Shown in pieces: positions 1-6,248 of a stretch of 10,715 bases of DNA. The stretch lies in contig CAOJZU010000032.1 in the NCBI GenBank assembly GCA_948466265.1, positions 1 to 10,715 on the forward strand, written 5' to 3'. The first letter of the stretch is position 1, and each line of letters begins with the position of its first letter. Made by a program: the position numbers and the translations under genes. The notes beneath the pieces were generated by a model, which was not told the origin of the DNA, ran no database searches, and saw nothing but the letters and a program-made list of their open reading frames with translations. The DNA comes from an uncultured Clostridium sp. (GTDB taxonomy: Bacteria; Bacillota_A; Clostridia; TANB77; CAG-508).

Positions 1-226
1 TTTTTATTAAAACATATCCTGGGAAAACTTTTTTTAAGTTTGCTTTTCTTTTTCCGTCTTTTATTTCTATTTGTTCTTCCATTGGTACTACTATGTCAAA
101 GAAATACTCTTCCATCTCTCTGTTTTTTACCATTTTCTCTAGGTCTGTTTTTACTTTATTTTCATATCCTGAATATGTATGTATAACATACCATCTTGCG
201 ACAGAATCTTCTTTTTGATGAGCCAT
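1..226 (-). CDS. nusG: Transcription termination/antitermination protein NusG (N-terminal part, cut by window edge)
   Basis: Only the first 75 codons are in the window; the gene runs off the left edge. The translation starts MAHQKEDSVARWYVIHTYSG and continues to FPGYVLIK, which is the NGN domain of NusG: the WYVIHTYSGYE signature near residues 12-22 and the KKVFPGYVLIK segment near residues 65-75. NusG binds RNA polymerase across the cleft, modulates pausing and Rho-dependent termination, and couples transcription to translation. The start at 224-226 is chosen because AAGGAGG lies about 10 bases upstream. It is the last visible gene of the rpmG-secE-nusG operon, 25 bp after secE. One CGG occurs here (54-56) but out of frame, in GAC GGA, and the reading frame stays intact. 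Confidence 0.96.
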   Translation of the reverse strand, partial: MAHQKEDSVARWYVIHTYSGYENKVKTDLEKMVKNREMEEYFFDIVVPMEEQIEIKDGKRKANLKKVFPGYVLIK

Positions 227-251
227 GTATTAATCTGCCTCCTTAAAAAAA

Positions 252-596
252 TTATTGTGCGTTGTTATCTACATTCATTGTGTCACCTTCGTCTGTATTT
301 TCTACTTCGTCATTATTGTTTTCTTCATTATTTTTGTCTTTTTCATCAGATACAACTGCCTCATTTTGCACTAATGTCTTAACTTTATCTATTCCGTATG
401 TATTTAATGCTTCAAAAGTCAAATCTAATACAAATACTATAGCTGTTACAATTAATACTATAGCTACTACTATTATTGTATTATTCACTACTTGACTTCT
501 AGTTGGCCAAATAACTTTTTTTAATTCTGCTTTAAAATCTTTCCAAAAATGTTTTTGTCTTTTACTGCCTTTTTCTGCTTTTTCTGTTTTTGCCAT
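252..596 (-). CDS. secE: Preprotein translocase subunit SecE, with an acidic C-terminal tail
   Basis: SecE is the small clamp subunit of the SecYEG channel in the cytoplasmic membrane. The 114-residue product has a basic N-terminus (about residues 1-20), the conserved amphipathic motif ELKKVIWPTRSQV (about residues 25-37), and one membrane segment rich in I and V (about 40-65). Unusually for the single-span form, which normally ends soon after the membrane helix, about 45 residues follow that are dominated by D, E and N. The ATG at 594-596 is preferred: AAGGAGG is 10 bases away, whereas an upstream TTG at 600-602 would leave only 4. It lies 27 bp after rpmG and 25 bp before nusG, the usual bacterial arrangement. 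Confidence 0.93.
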   Translation of the reverse strand: MAKTEKAEKGSKRQKHFWKDFKAELKKVIWPTRSQVVNNTIIVVAIVLIVTAIVFVLDLTFEALNTYGIDKVKTLVQNEAVVSDEKDKNNEENNNDEVENTDEGDTMNVDNNAQ

Positions 597-623
597 TTCC
601 AATTTGCCTCCTTAATTTAAAAG

Positions 624-788
624 TTATTTTGTTTCTTTGTGTGTTGTACGTTTTTTGCAATATTTACAATATTTTACTATTTCTAGTCTATCTGTGTTAT
701 TTCTCTTGTTTTTAGATGTCATGTAATTTCTTCTTTTACATTCTGTACATTCTAAAGTTATGTTTTCTCTTGGACCCTTTGCAGCCAT
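624..788 (-). CDS. rpmG: 50S ribosomal protein L33 (zinc-binding, C+ form)
   Basis: A 54-residue basic protein starting [18 protein letters not shown]. Two CxxC pairs (Cys14/Cys17 and Cys41/Cys44) form the zinc ribbon of the C+ type of L33; the segments [13 protein letters not shown] and [13 protein letters not shown] are typical of the family. L33 sits in the large ribosomal subunit near the E site. The start is supported by CGGAGGTG 8-9 bases upstream. It is the first gene of the rpmG-secE-nusG operon, behind a clear sigma-A promoter at 898-926. C+ and C- forms of L33 are often paired and zinc-controlled in Firmicutes; nothing here shows that directly. Confidence 0.95.
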   Translation of the reverse strand: MAAKGPRENITLECTECKRRNYMTSKNKRNNTDRLEIVKYCKYCKKRTTHKETK

Positions 789-861
789 TAAAATACACCT
801 CCGTAAATTCTATCTTTATTTGTCATTCATTTTTTATATGCAACTTTTCTTTGCAATAACG

Positions 862-897
862 ATGTGAACACGCTTTTGCAATATTGCGTGTTCACAT
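862..897. repeat. Perfect 12-bp inverted repeat at the rpmG operon start site
   Basis: ATGTGAACACGC (862-873) and its exact reverse complement (886-897) flank 12 bases. The repeat begins directly next to the -10 box of the rpmG promoter, so it covers the predicted transcription start. It may be a DNA operator. Alternatively, since a transcript starting near 891 keeps at least 7 bp of the stem, it may form a hairpin at the very 5' end of the mRNA. No T-run follows on either strand, so a terminator role is unlikely. Confidence 0.7.
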
Positions 898-926
898 ATT
901 CTATCATATTTTTTTATGTTTGTCAA
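898..926 (-). promoter_or_regulatory. Sigma-A promoter of the rpmG-secE-nusG operon
   Basis: On the minus strand TTGACA (921-926) is followed after exactly 17 bases by TAGAAT (898-903), a near-consensus promoter. Start of transcription is predicted around 890-892, inside the inverted repeat at 862-897, about 100 bases upstream of the rpmG start codon. Confidence 0.85.
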
Positions 927-958
927 CATATATGTAGCATTTCTATGTCATTTTTTTA

Positions 959-2752
959 TTAATCTCTACCATCATGTTCATCGTTAGCAGTATTAACCGC
1001 TTCTTCTTGTCCTCGATTAACATTGCTATCTGCTACTATACCATTATTTATAGGGTTTACACCTGCACCCTGTGCTTGTCTATTTATTTGTTCCCTAAAT
1101 CTCTGTGCTAATTTTTGTCTATCAGTTGATTCTCCTAATTCTGCGCCTGCATAATTTGGATCTACTTTTATAACCGCTTTTACCCTTTTAGGTTCTTCTG
1201 AAACCCTATCTTCATAGCCTACAGTATCATTTATAACTGGTTTTATAATTCTTAACTTATCTTCAAATTTATCAATTCTATCTAACTCTTCAGACTGATC
1301 TATAATTTCTCTAGCAGCACTTGTCTTCTCCTCCGGTCTAACTATTTCCCCTTCTACTTTTTCTAATTCTTGCTTAGCAGCTCTTACTTTTTCTAGTAAA
1401 GGTCCTGCTTGTGTTTTTGCATAGTTTACTTGCAATTTTGCCTCTGTACCATCTAATATATTTCTTACCTGTGGTAGTAAATTTGGAAGATATTTTGCCA
1501 ACCCTTGTTCAAATTTGCTTGGCTCTTTATGATTTACTTCTATATATTTTTTTATATATTCTTCTAATCTTTTTTCTCTTTTATCTTTTTTAGTCTCTCT
1601 TGTAGTTTTTATAACTCTTTTCTTTGATTTTTCTTTATTCCTTCCAAAACGTTTTGTAAATGTTTCTTTTATTCTTCCCCAAATCGAACGCTTTGGATCT
1701 GTTAAATCTTTTAATTCTTCTTCTGTTTTTTCTCCTTCATCTTCCTCTTTATCATCATCATCTTCTTTGTCTAATTCTTCTTCATTATCTTCATCTCTAT
1801 CAGCCGCTACTGGTGCCTCTCCTGTTCTTGCCACACCTGCTGTTATTACTGGAGTTTCTTTTTTATCTTTTCCTTTTTCTTCTGGTTTAGTTTCTGCTTC
1901 TTCTTGTTCTTTTCCTTCTTCTTCTTTCTTATCCTCTGATGGTGTCTCTTTTTCATTTAATTTACTCATTAATTCTTCTTTAGACATTGTTAGTATCTGT
2001 TTCCAGTTACTTTTATCTGTCATAAATTTAATTTGTTTTCTTGCATTTTTCATTATTTCATTTTCTTCTGCATGATATTTAATTTCATCTAAATTTTCTT
2101 TTGCCTCTTCTACTTTTTTTCTAGAATTAGACATCTTATCTTTTATTTCTTTTATTTCTTCATATCTTTTTTTCTTTTCTTCATATTCTAATCTATCTTT
2201 ATTTAAAATTATATTTCTTTTAGTATATTCTATAAAATATTCTTCTAATTCTATAAATTCAGTATCTAATTGTTCTGTCTCACTGCCATATAATTTTTCT
2301 AAAGATTCTAAATCTTTTTCTGCATCTTTAAGGCTTTTATTTGCAGCTTTCATTTTTTCAGCTTTTGATTTTCTTGCTTTTTCTAACACATCTCTTGCAA
2401 TTTTAAGAGGTTCTTTTACTTTTATGAAAACACTATATCTTTCTAATTCACTTACAAAGTCAACTCTTGATATGCGTTTTTCCATTTTCGCTTCTACTTC
2501 TTTTAATTGCTTATATCTTTCTTCTTTTACTCTTCTCTTAAGCTTTTCTTCTTCTGTAAGTACTTCTTTTTTATCCAATTCTTCGAAATATTCTTCTAAT
2601 TTCTCTATTTCTTCTGCAATTTCTTGTGCCAATGCAATTGCTTTTTTTGCTGAGTCTCTTTCTGCAATAAATTCTTCTCTTGGCATTTTGAATAAATCTT
2701 CAAATACTTTATAATCATTAAAATTTTCTTTTCTTTGTGTATTTTTTGCCAT
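959..2752 (-). CDS. Unrecognised charged coiled-coil protein, copy 1
   Basis: I do not recognise this 597-residue protein. It has no signal peptide and no membrane segment, so it is probably cytoplasmic. Residues about 1-270 are dense in E and K with heptad-like spacing and look like long alpha-helical coiled coils. An extremely acidic low-complexity stretch of E, D and K follows (about 275-350), then a basic segment (about 355-400, SIWGRIKETFTKRFGR), a second helical region, and a Q/N/G-rich C-terminus ending DEHDGRD. It is a paralogue of the next gene upstream: shared blocks are FNDYK near the N-terminus, QIKFMTDKSNWKQI..MSKEELMSKLN around 240-265, KTQAG around 450, and the QINRQAQ...NNGIV tail. 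AGGAGG lies 7 bases before the ATG. All its four CGG triplets are out of frame and the frame is unbroken. A cytoskeletal or scaffold role is possible but unsupported. Confidence 0.85.
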   Translation of the reverse strand: MAKNTQRKENFNDYKVFEDLFKMPREEFIAERDSAKKAIALAQEIAEEIEKLEEYFEELDKKEVLTEEEKLKRRVKEERYKQLKEVEAKMEKRISRVDFVSELERYSVFIKVKEPLKIARDVLEKARKSKAEKMKAANKSLKDAEKDLESLEKLYGSETEQLDTEFIELEEYFIEYTKRNIILNKDRLEYEEKKKRYEEIKEIKDKMSNSRKKVEEAKENLDEIKYHAEENEIMKNARKQIKFMTDKSNWKQILTMSKEELMSKLNEKETPSEDKKEEEGKEQEEAETKPEEKGKDKKETPVITAGVARTGEAPVAADRDEDNEEELDKEDDDDKEEDEGEKTEEELKDLTDPKRSIWGRIKETFTKRFGRNKEKSKKRVIKTTRETKKDKREKRLEEYIKKYIEVNHKEPSKFEQGLAKYLPNLLPQVRNILDGTEAKLQVNYAKTQAGPLLEKVRAAKQELEKVEGEIVRPEEKTSAAREIIDQSEELDRIDKFEDKLRIIKPVINDTVGYEDRVSEEPKRVKAVIKVDPNYAGAELGESTDRQKLAQRFREQINRQAQGAGVNPINNGIVADSNVNRGQEEAVNTANDEHDGRD

Positions 2753-2878
2753 TTTTTATCCTCCTACTAATTATTTTCATCTAATTAGCTAAAAATTTCC
2801 ATTATATCTCATATTTATCATTATACACCCATTGTTACATTTTGTCAACAATTATGTTAAGTTCTTTTAATGATTTTT
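2748..2878. repeat. Direct repeat copy B: promoter/leader of coiled-coil copy 1
   Basis: About 130 bp nearly identical to 4691-4822, differing at only about ten positions. It holds a promoter, a leader hairpin, the ribosome binding site and the first codon of the paralogue. Its distal end (about 2850-2878) matches the last codons of trmFO, showing that the duplicated unit included the 3' end of trmFO. Confidence 0.9.
2820..2848 (-). promoter_or_regulatory. Consensus sigma-A promoter of coiled-coil copy 1
   Basis: TTGACA (2843-2848), 17 bases, TATAAT (2820-2825) on the minus strand: a perfect match to the housekeeping consensus. The leader then contains a conserved 7-bp hairpin (CTAATTA, 2782-2788, with TAATTAG, 2767-2773) ending immediately before the AGGAGG at 2760-2765, which could affect ribosome access. 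Confidence 0.9.
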
Positions 2879-2879
2879 A

Positions 2880-4695
2880 TTATTCTCTACCACCATGTCC
2901 ATCGTCAGAGGCATTATCCCTTTCTTCTTGTACTGGACTAGTGCTATTTTCTGGCACTATACCATTATTATTTGTAGGATTTAAATCAAATTTTGAATTT
3001 GGCTTCTGTGCTTGCTTATGTACTTGATTTCTCCACTGTCTCGCACGCCCCTCTTCACTAATTACCTCATCTCCGAGTTTTACTATCTTTTGGTGACTGC
3101 ATCTCTTCTACTTTCCTAGATTCATCTTGAACTTCAGCTCCATGTTCCTTAACTTCCCATCCAGCTGCTTTTGCTGTATTTCTATTCTGATAATATTCAT
3201 CAATAGTTCTTAGCTCCTCTTCATGATCTATAATTTGCCCTATAAGCATTTTTTCCATATAGCTGGATGTTCTATCCCAAGGATTCTCTCCTATCATTTT
3301 GCTTACTGCTACTTTTTCGGCTAATTCTTTTGCTTGTGTTTTTTCATAGTCCTCACCTTCTTGCTCATTTTCATGGATTATTCTATCTTTTAGTTTTTTT
3401 AATTTTTTGCTGTTTATGCCTACTATTTCTGCCAACTTTTCTGCTTGTGTTCCTTTATAATCTTCTGGGTTTATAGGCTTTCTATAATTTATAACTTCAT
3501 TAACCTTTTTAGACATATATCTACAATGTTTTGCCACCCATTTATTAAAATCACTTGGTTCTTGACCTTCATTCAGCTTTTTATAGTTTTCTACATATCT
3601 TTTCAAATATTTATCTTGTTTTTTCTTTATCTCTTTGCTCTTTTCAGATAGTTTTGTAAGTAAGCCTTTCGTTTTTTCCCAAGCCGAATGTTTTATAACT
3701 ACTAAATCTCTTATTTCTCCTTTATTTTCTTCTTCATTTACATTAGATACTACTGGTGCTTCTTCTCTTCCTTCTTCTTTTAGTGGGATTTCTTTTTTTA
3801 TCTGTTCGTCTTTATTCTTTCCATCAGCTTTGCTTTCTTCACTTTCTTGGCTTTTTGTATCTTCTACTTTTACATTAGAGTTAGTTTTTTCTACATTTAA
3901 TCTAGCTATTAAGTCTTCTTTAGACATCAGATGTATTTTATCCCAATTGTTTCTATCTGTAATAAATTTAATCTGATTTTTTGCATTTATTATTTTTTTA
4001 CTTTCTTCACTGCATTCTAATATTTTGTCTATATTAGCTTGCGCCTCTAAAACTTCTTTACTTGGAAAACTTTCTTTTGCCTCTAAAAGTTCTTCCTGTT
4101 CTTTCTTTTTTTCTTCATATTCTGCTTTATCTTCTTCTGATAAATATGGTCTCTTAATATATTCTTCAAAATATTTATCTAACACGCTTAATTTTTTCGC
4201 TATTCTAGCTTTTGCTTCTCTATCTTTTGCTTTTGCTTCATTTAAAAAAGGTCTAACAGCTTTTAATTCATTTGCTCTTTTACTTCTAGAATTTTTAATT
4301 ATCTCTTCTGCAATTTCTAATATCTCTCTAACTTGAAAAAAAGTAACATATTTTTCATATTCATTTATAAATTTCTCAGTTTGAACAATATTTTGAATTT
4401 TAACTTTTCGAGCTTGATATTGTGGATTTGATATTATTTCATTATATCTTTTTTCTTTTTCGGCTCTTTGTGCTCTTTCTATTCCTGTAATTCCTTCTTT
4501 TTTATCCATTTCAGCAAAATATGCTTCTAATTCTCTAACTTCAGGAGTTTTTCCATCTCTATTTTCATAAAATTCTGTTGCAATATCTATTTCTTTCCTT
4601 AATTCTTCGTCCGACATTGAAAATAAACCTTCGAATACTTTTAAATATTCCTTATAATCATTAAAACTACCTTTTTTCATTGGTTCCCCTGCCAT
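2880..4695 (-). CDS. Unrecognised charged coiled-coil protein, copy 2; needs one +1 shift at CGG
   Basis: Paralogue of the 959-2752 product, function unknown. Read in one frame it ends at 3067 after 542 residues. Skipping the C of the in-frame CGG at 3073-3075 gives glycine 541 and continues to a stop at 2880-2882, for 604 residues against 597 in the paralogue. The restored tail contains QWRNQVHKQAQ and NNNGIVPENS and ends DDGHGGRE, aligning with FREQINRQAQ, NNGIVADSN and DEHDGRD of copy 1, so the shift is well supported. Otherwise the layout is the same: FNDYK start, coiled-coil half, QIKFITDRNNWDKI..MSKEDLIARLN around residues 240-265, acidic linker, basic SAWEKTKGLLTK segment, helical C-terminal half. 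KTQAKELAE resembles GTQAEKLAE, a short internal repeat. No signal peptide or membrane helix. AGGAGG precedes the ATG at 4693-4695. Confidence 0.85.
3072..3075 (-). other. +1 frameshift site CGGA in coiled-coil copy 2
   Basis: Zero frame reads ACT CGG AGA TGA and stops. Reading ACT, skipping C, then GGA GAT GAG continues 64 codons into a tail homologous to the paralogue. The in-frame CGG would otherwise be Arg541. Confidence 0.8.
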
Positions 4696-4822
4696 TTTTT
4701 ATCCTCCTACTAATTATTTTCTATTTAATTAGCTAAAAGTCTCCATTATATCTCATATTTATTATTATACATCCATTGTTACATTTTGTCAAAAATTATG
4801 TTAAGTCCTTTTAATGATTTTT
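4691..4822. repeat. Direct repeat copy A: trmFO 3' end plus promoter/leader of coiled-coil copy 2
   Basis: Counterpart of the repeat at 2748-2878. Here the distal part (4779-4822) is the true 3' end of trmFO, so this is the parental arrangement and the other copy carries a trmFO tail fragment. Confidence 0.9.
4764..4792 (-). promoter_or_regulatory. Consensus sigma-A promoter of coiled-coil copy 2, overlapping the trmFO stop
   Basis: TTGACA (4787-4792), 17 bases, TATAAT (4764-4769) on the minus strand. The -35 box lies within the last codons of trmFO, whose stop is at 4779-4781. The leader hairpin (CTAATTA, 4726-4732 on the minus strand, with TAATTAG, 4710-4716) is conserved with copy 1, although the loop sequence differs. 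Confidence 0.9.
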
Positions 4823-6095
4823 GTGCAAGTTCATTATACCTTTCCTTTTTATCCTTTATCTTCTTATCTAGCTCTGGTAATATACCAAAATTTGCATTCA
4901 TTGGCTGGAAGTTTTCTGTTTCAGATGAAATATAATTTGCAAGACTTCCTATCATTGTTTCTTTTGGAAAGATTACTTTTTCTTTTCCTTTTATTTTATT
5001 TACTACATTTAAACCGAACTACCATTCCGTGAAGAAATTGATTCTACATATCCTTCTACCCCAGTAATTTGTCCTGCAAAATATATATTGTTATTTAATT
5101 TTAAGTTATATGTATTATCTAAAAGTTTTGGTGAATTTATATATGTATTTCTATGCATTACTCCATATTTTACAAATTCTGCATTCTCTAAGCCTGGTAT
5201 TTTACTAAATACTCTTTTTTGTTCCCCAAATTTTAGATTTGTTTGAAATCCCACCATATTATATAAGCTTCCTTCGCTATTATCTTGTCTCAGTTGTACG
5301 ATGGCATATGGTCTATTTCCTGTTCTTGGATCTGTAAACCCTACTGGTTTTAATGGTCCAAATCTTAATGTGTCTATTCCTCTTTTTGCCATTACTTCTA
5401 CTGGCATACATCCTTCAAAGATTTCTCTTTTTTCAAATTCATGAAGCTCAGCTATTTCTGCTAAGACAAGTTCATTCCAAAGTTCTTCATATTCTTCTTT
5501 ATTCATAGGAAGATTTATATAGCATGCATCCCCTTTTCCGTATCTGTCTCCTAAGAACCCTATATTCATATCAATTGTATCCTTCTCAATTATCGGTGCT
5601 GCTGCATCATAGAAATATAGCTTATCTTCTCCTGTGATATTTGCTATGTTTCTGCTTAGATTGTCTGTTGTAAGTGGTCCTGTTGCAATAATAACAATCC
5701 CAGATTTAACAATTTCTTCTAAAGAAATATCTATCCCTACTTCTTTTTCTATAATGTTTATATTTGGCATATCTTTTACTTTTTCCGTGACTAATTTTGC
5801 AAATTCTTCCCTATCTACTGCTAATGCCTGTCCTGCTGGTACAGCTGTTTTGTCTGCACATTTTATTAAAAGACTATCTAGCCTTCTTAATTCTTCTTTC
5901 AAAAGCCCACATGCGTTTGTTATCAAATTTGATTTAAATGAATTGCTACATACAATCTCTGCTAGGTTTGGGTTATTATGAGCAGGTGAAAATTTATTAG
6001 GCTTCATTTCATACAAGTTAACTTCTATATTTTGTTTTGCTATTTGGTATGCTGCCTCACATCCGTGCAAGCCCAGCACCTATTATATTTATCAT
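4779..6095 (-). CDS. trmFO: TrmFO, methylenetetrahydrofolate-dependent tRNA (uracil-54-C5)-methyltransferase; needs three +1 shifts at CGG
   Basis: TrmFO methylates U54 in the tRNA T-loop using methylene-THF as carbon donor and FADH2/NAD(P)H as reductant. Reading all three CGGN sites as glycine gives 437 residues, close to the 435 of the Bacillus subtilis enzyme as I remember it. The N-terminus [19 protein letters not shown] carries the FAD-binding GxGxxG (Gly6, 8, 11). Cys49 (VCSNS) and Cys229 ([14 protein letters not shown]) match the conserved cysteines. [14 protein letters not shown] and [12 protein letters not shown] are family signatures, and the C-terminal part has [10 protein letters not shown]. 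Read without shifts it breaks at Gly11, Gly356 and Gly360, all conserved positions; the longest open piece is 5009-6079. ATG at 6093-6095 follows AGAGG at 5 bases. The promoter is at 6128-6156. No other damage is visible, which argues against a pseudogene. Confidence 0.93.
5013..5016 (-). other. +1 frameshift site CGGT in trmFO (Gly360)
   Basis: In the frame set by the site 13 bases upstream, the sequence reads GTA GTT CGG TTT AAA. Skipping C gives GTT GGT TTA AAT, that is VVGLN, matching the family's VAGIN segment, and opens 78 codons including the stop to 4779. Confidence 0.82.
5026..5029 (-). other. +1 frameshift site CGGA in trmFO (Gly356)
   Basis: Zero frame reads TCT TCA CGG AAT GGT AGT TCG GTT TAA and stops. 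Skipping C gives SSGMVV, matching the conserved Ser-Gly after GYVES in TrmFO. Confidence 0.85.
6062..6065 (-). other. +1 frameshift site CGGA in trmFO (Gly11 of the FAD motif)
   Basis: From the ATG at 6095 the zero frame reads GGG CTT GCA CGG ATG TGA, a 12-residue peptide. Skipping C gives GLAGCEAAYQ, restoring the third glycine of GxGxxG and the entire downstream enzyme. Confidence 0.88.
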
Positions 6096-6127
6096 ATTTA
6101 CCTCTTTCTTTACATTATGTATATTAT

Positions 6128-6156
6128 ATGTTATAATTATTTCATAGTAATGTCAA
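6128..6156 (-). promoter_or_regulatory. Sigma-A promoter of trmFO
   Basis: TTGACA (6151-6156), 17 bases, TAACAT (6128-6133) on the minus strand, about 33 bases before the trmFO start codon. The terminator upstream means trmFO is transcribed independently of the surface-protein gene. Confidence 0.75.
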
Positions 6157-6196
6157 GTACAACTTAAAAAATAAAATTTTTGATAAGAAGTAAGAC

Positions 6197-6232
6197 TAAA
6201 ATTACCTGCCCATTTGGGCAGGTTTTTTTAGT
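6197..6232. terminator. Terminator between the surface-protein gene and trmFO
   Basis: The stem ACCTGCCCA (6204-6212) pairs with TGGGCAGGT (6215-6223). Flanking A/T runs extend the inverted repeat to about 6195-6232. On the minus strand AATTTTAG follows the hairpin, about 25 bases after the stop of the surface-protein gene. The longer T-run is on the plus strand, so it may work in both directions, though no plus-strand gene is seen before it. Confidence 0.8.
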
Positions 6233-6248
6233 TATCTATTTTGTTTTA

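Noticed and set aside
600..602. TTG start for secE, two codons upstream
   Set aside because: It would leave only 4 bases to the AAGGAGG; the ATG at 594-596 has normal spacing.
862..897. Hairpin as transcription terminator for coiled-coil copy 1
   Set aside because: No T-run follows on the minus or plus strand, and it overlaps the start of the rpmG transcript.
4779..6095. trmFO as a decayed pseudogene
   Set aside because: Apart from the three CGG sites there is no stop, no other indel and no loss of conserved residues, and it has a good promoter and ribosome binding site.
3067..6095. TGA read as an amino acid (selenocysteine or Trp) at the zero-frame stops after two of the sites
   Set aside because: Reading through the TGA keeps the wrong frame and gives no homology; the +1 frame restores it. 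Not all breaks end in TGA either (trmFO Gly356 site ends in TAA).
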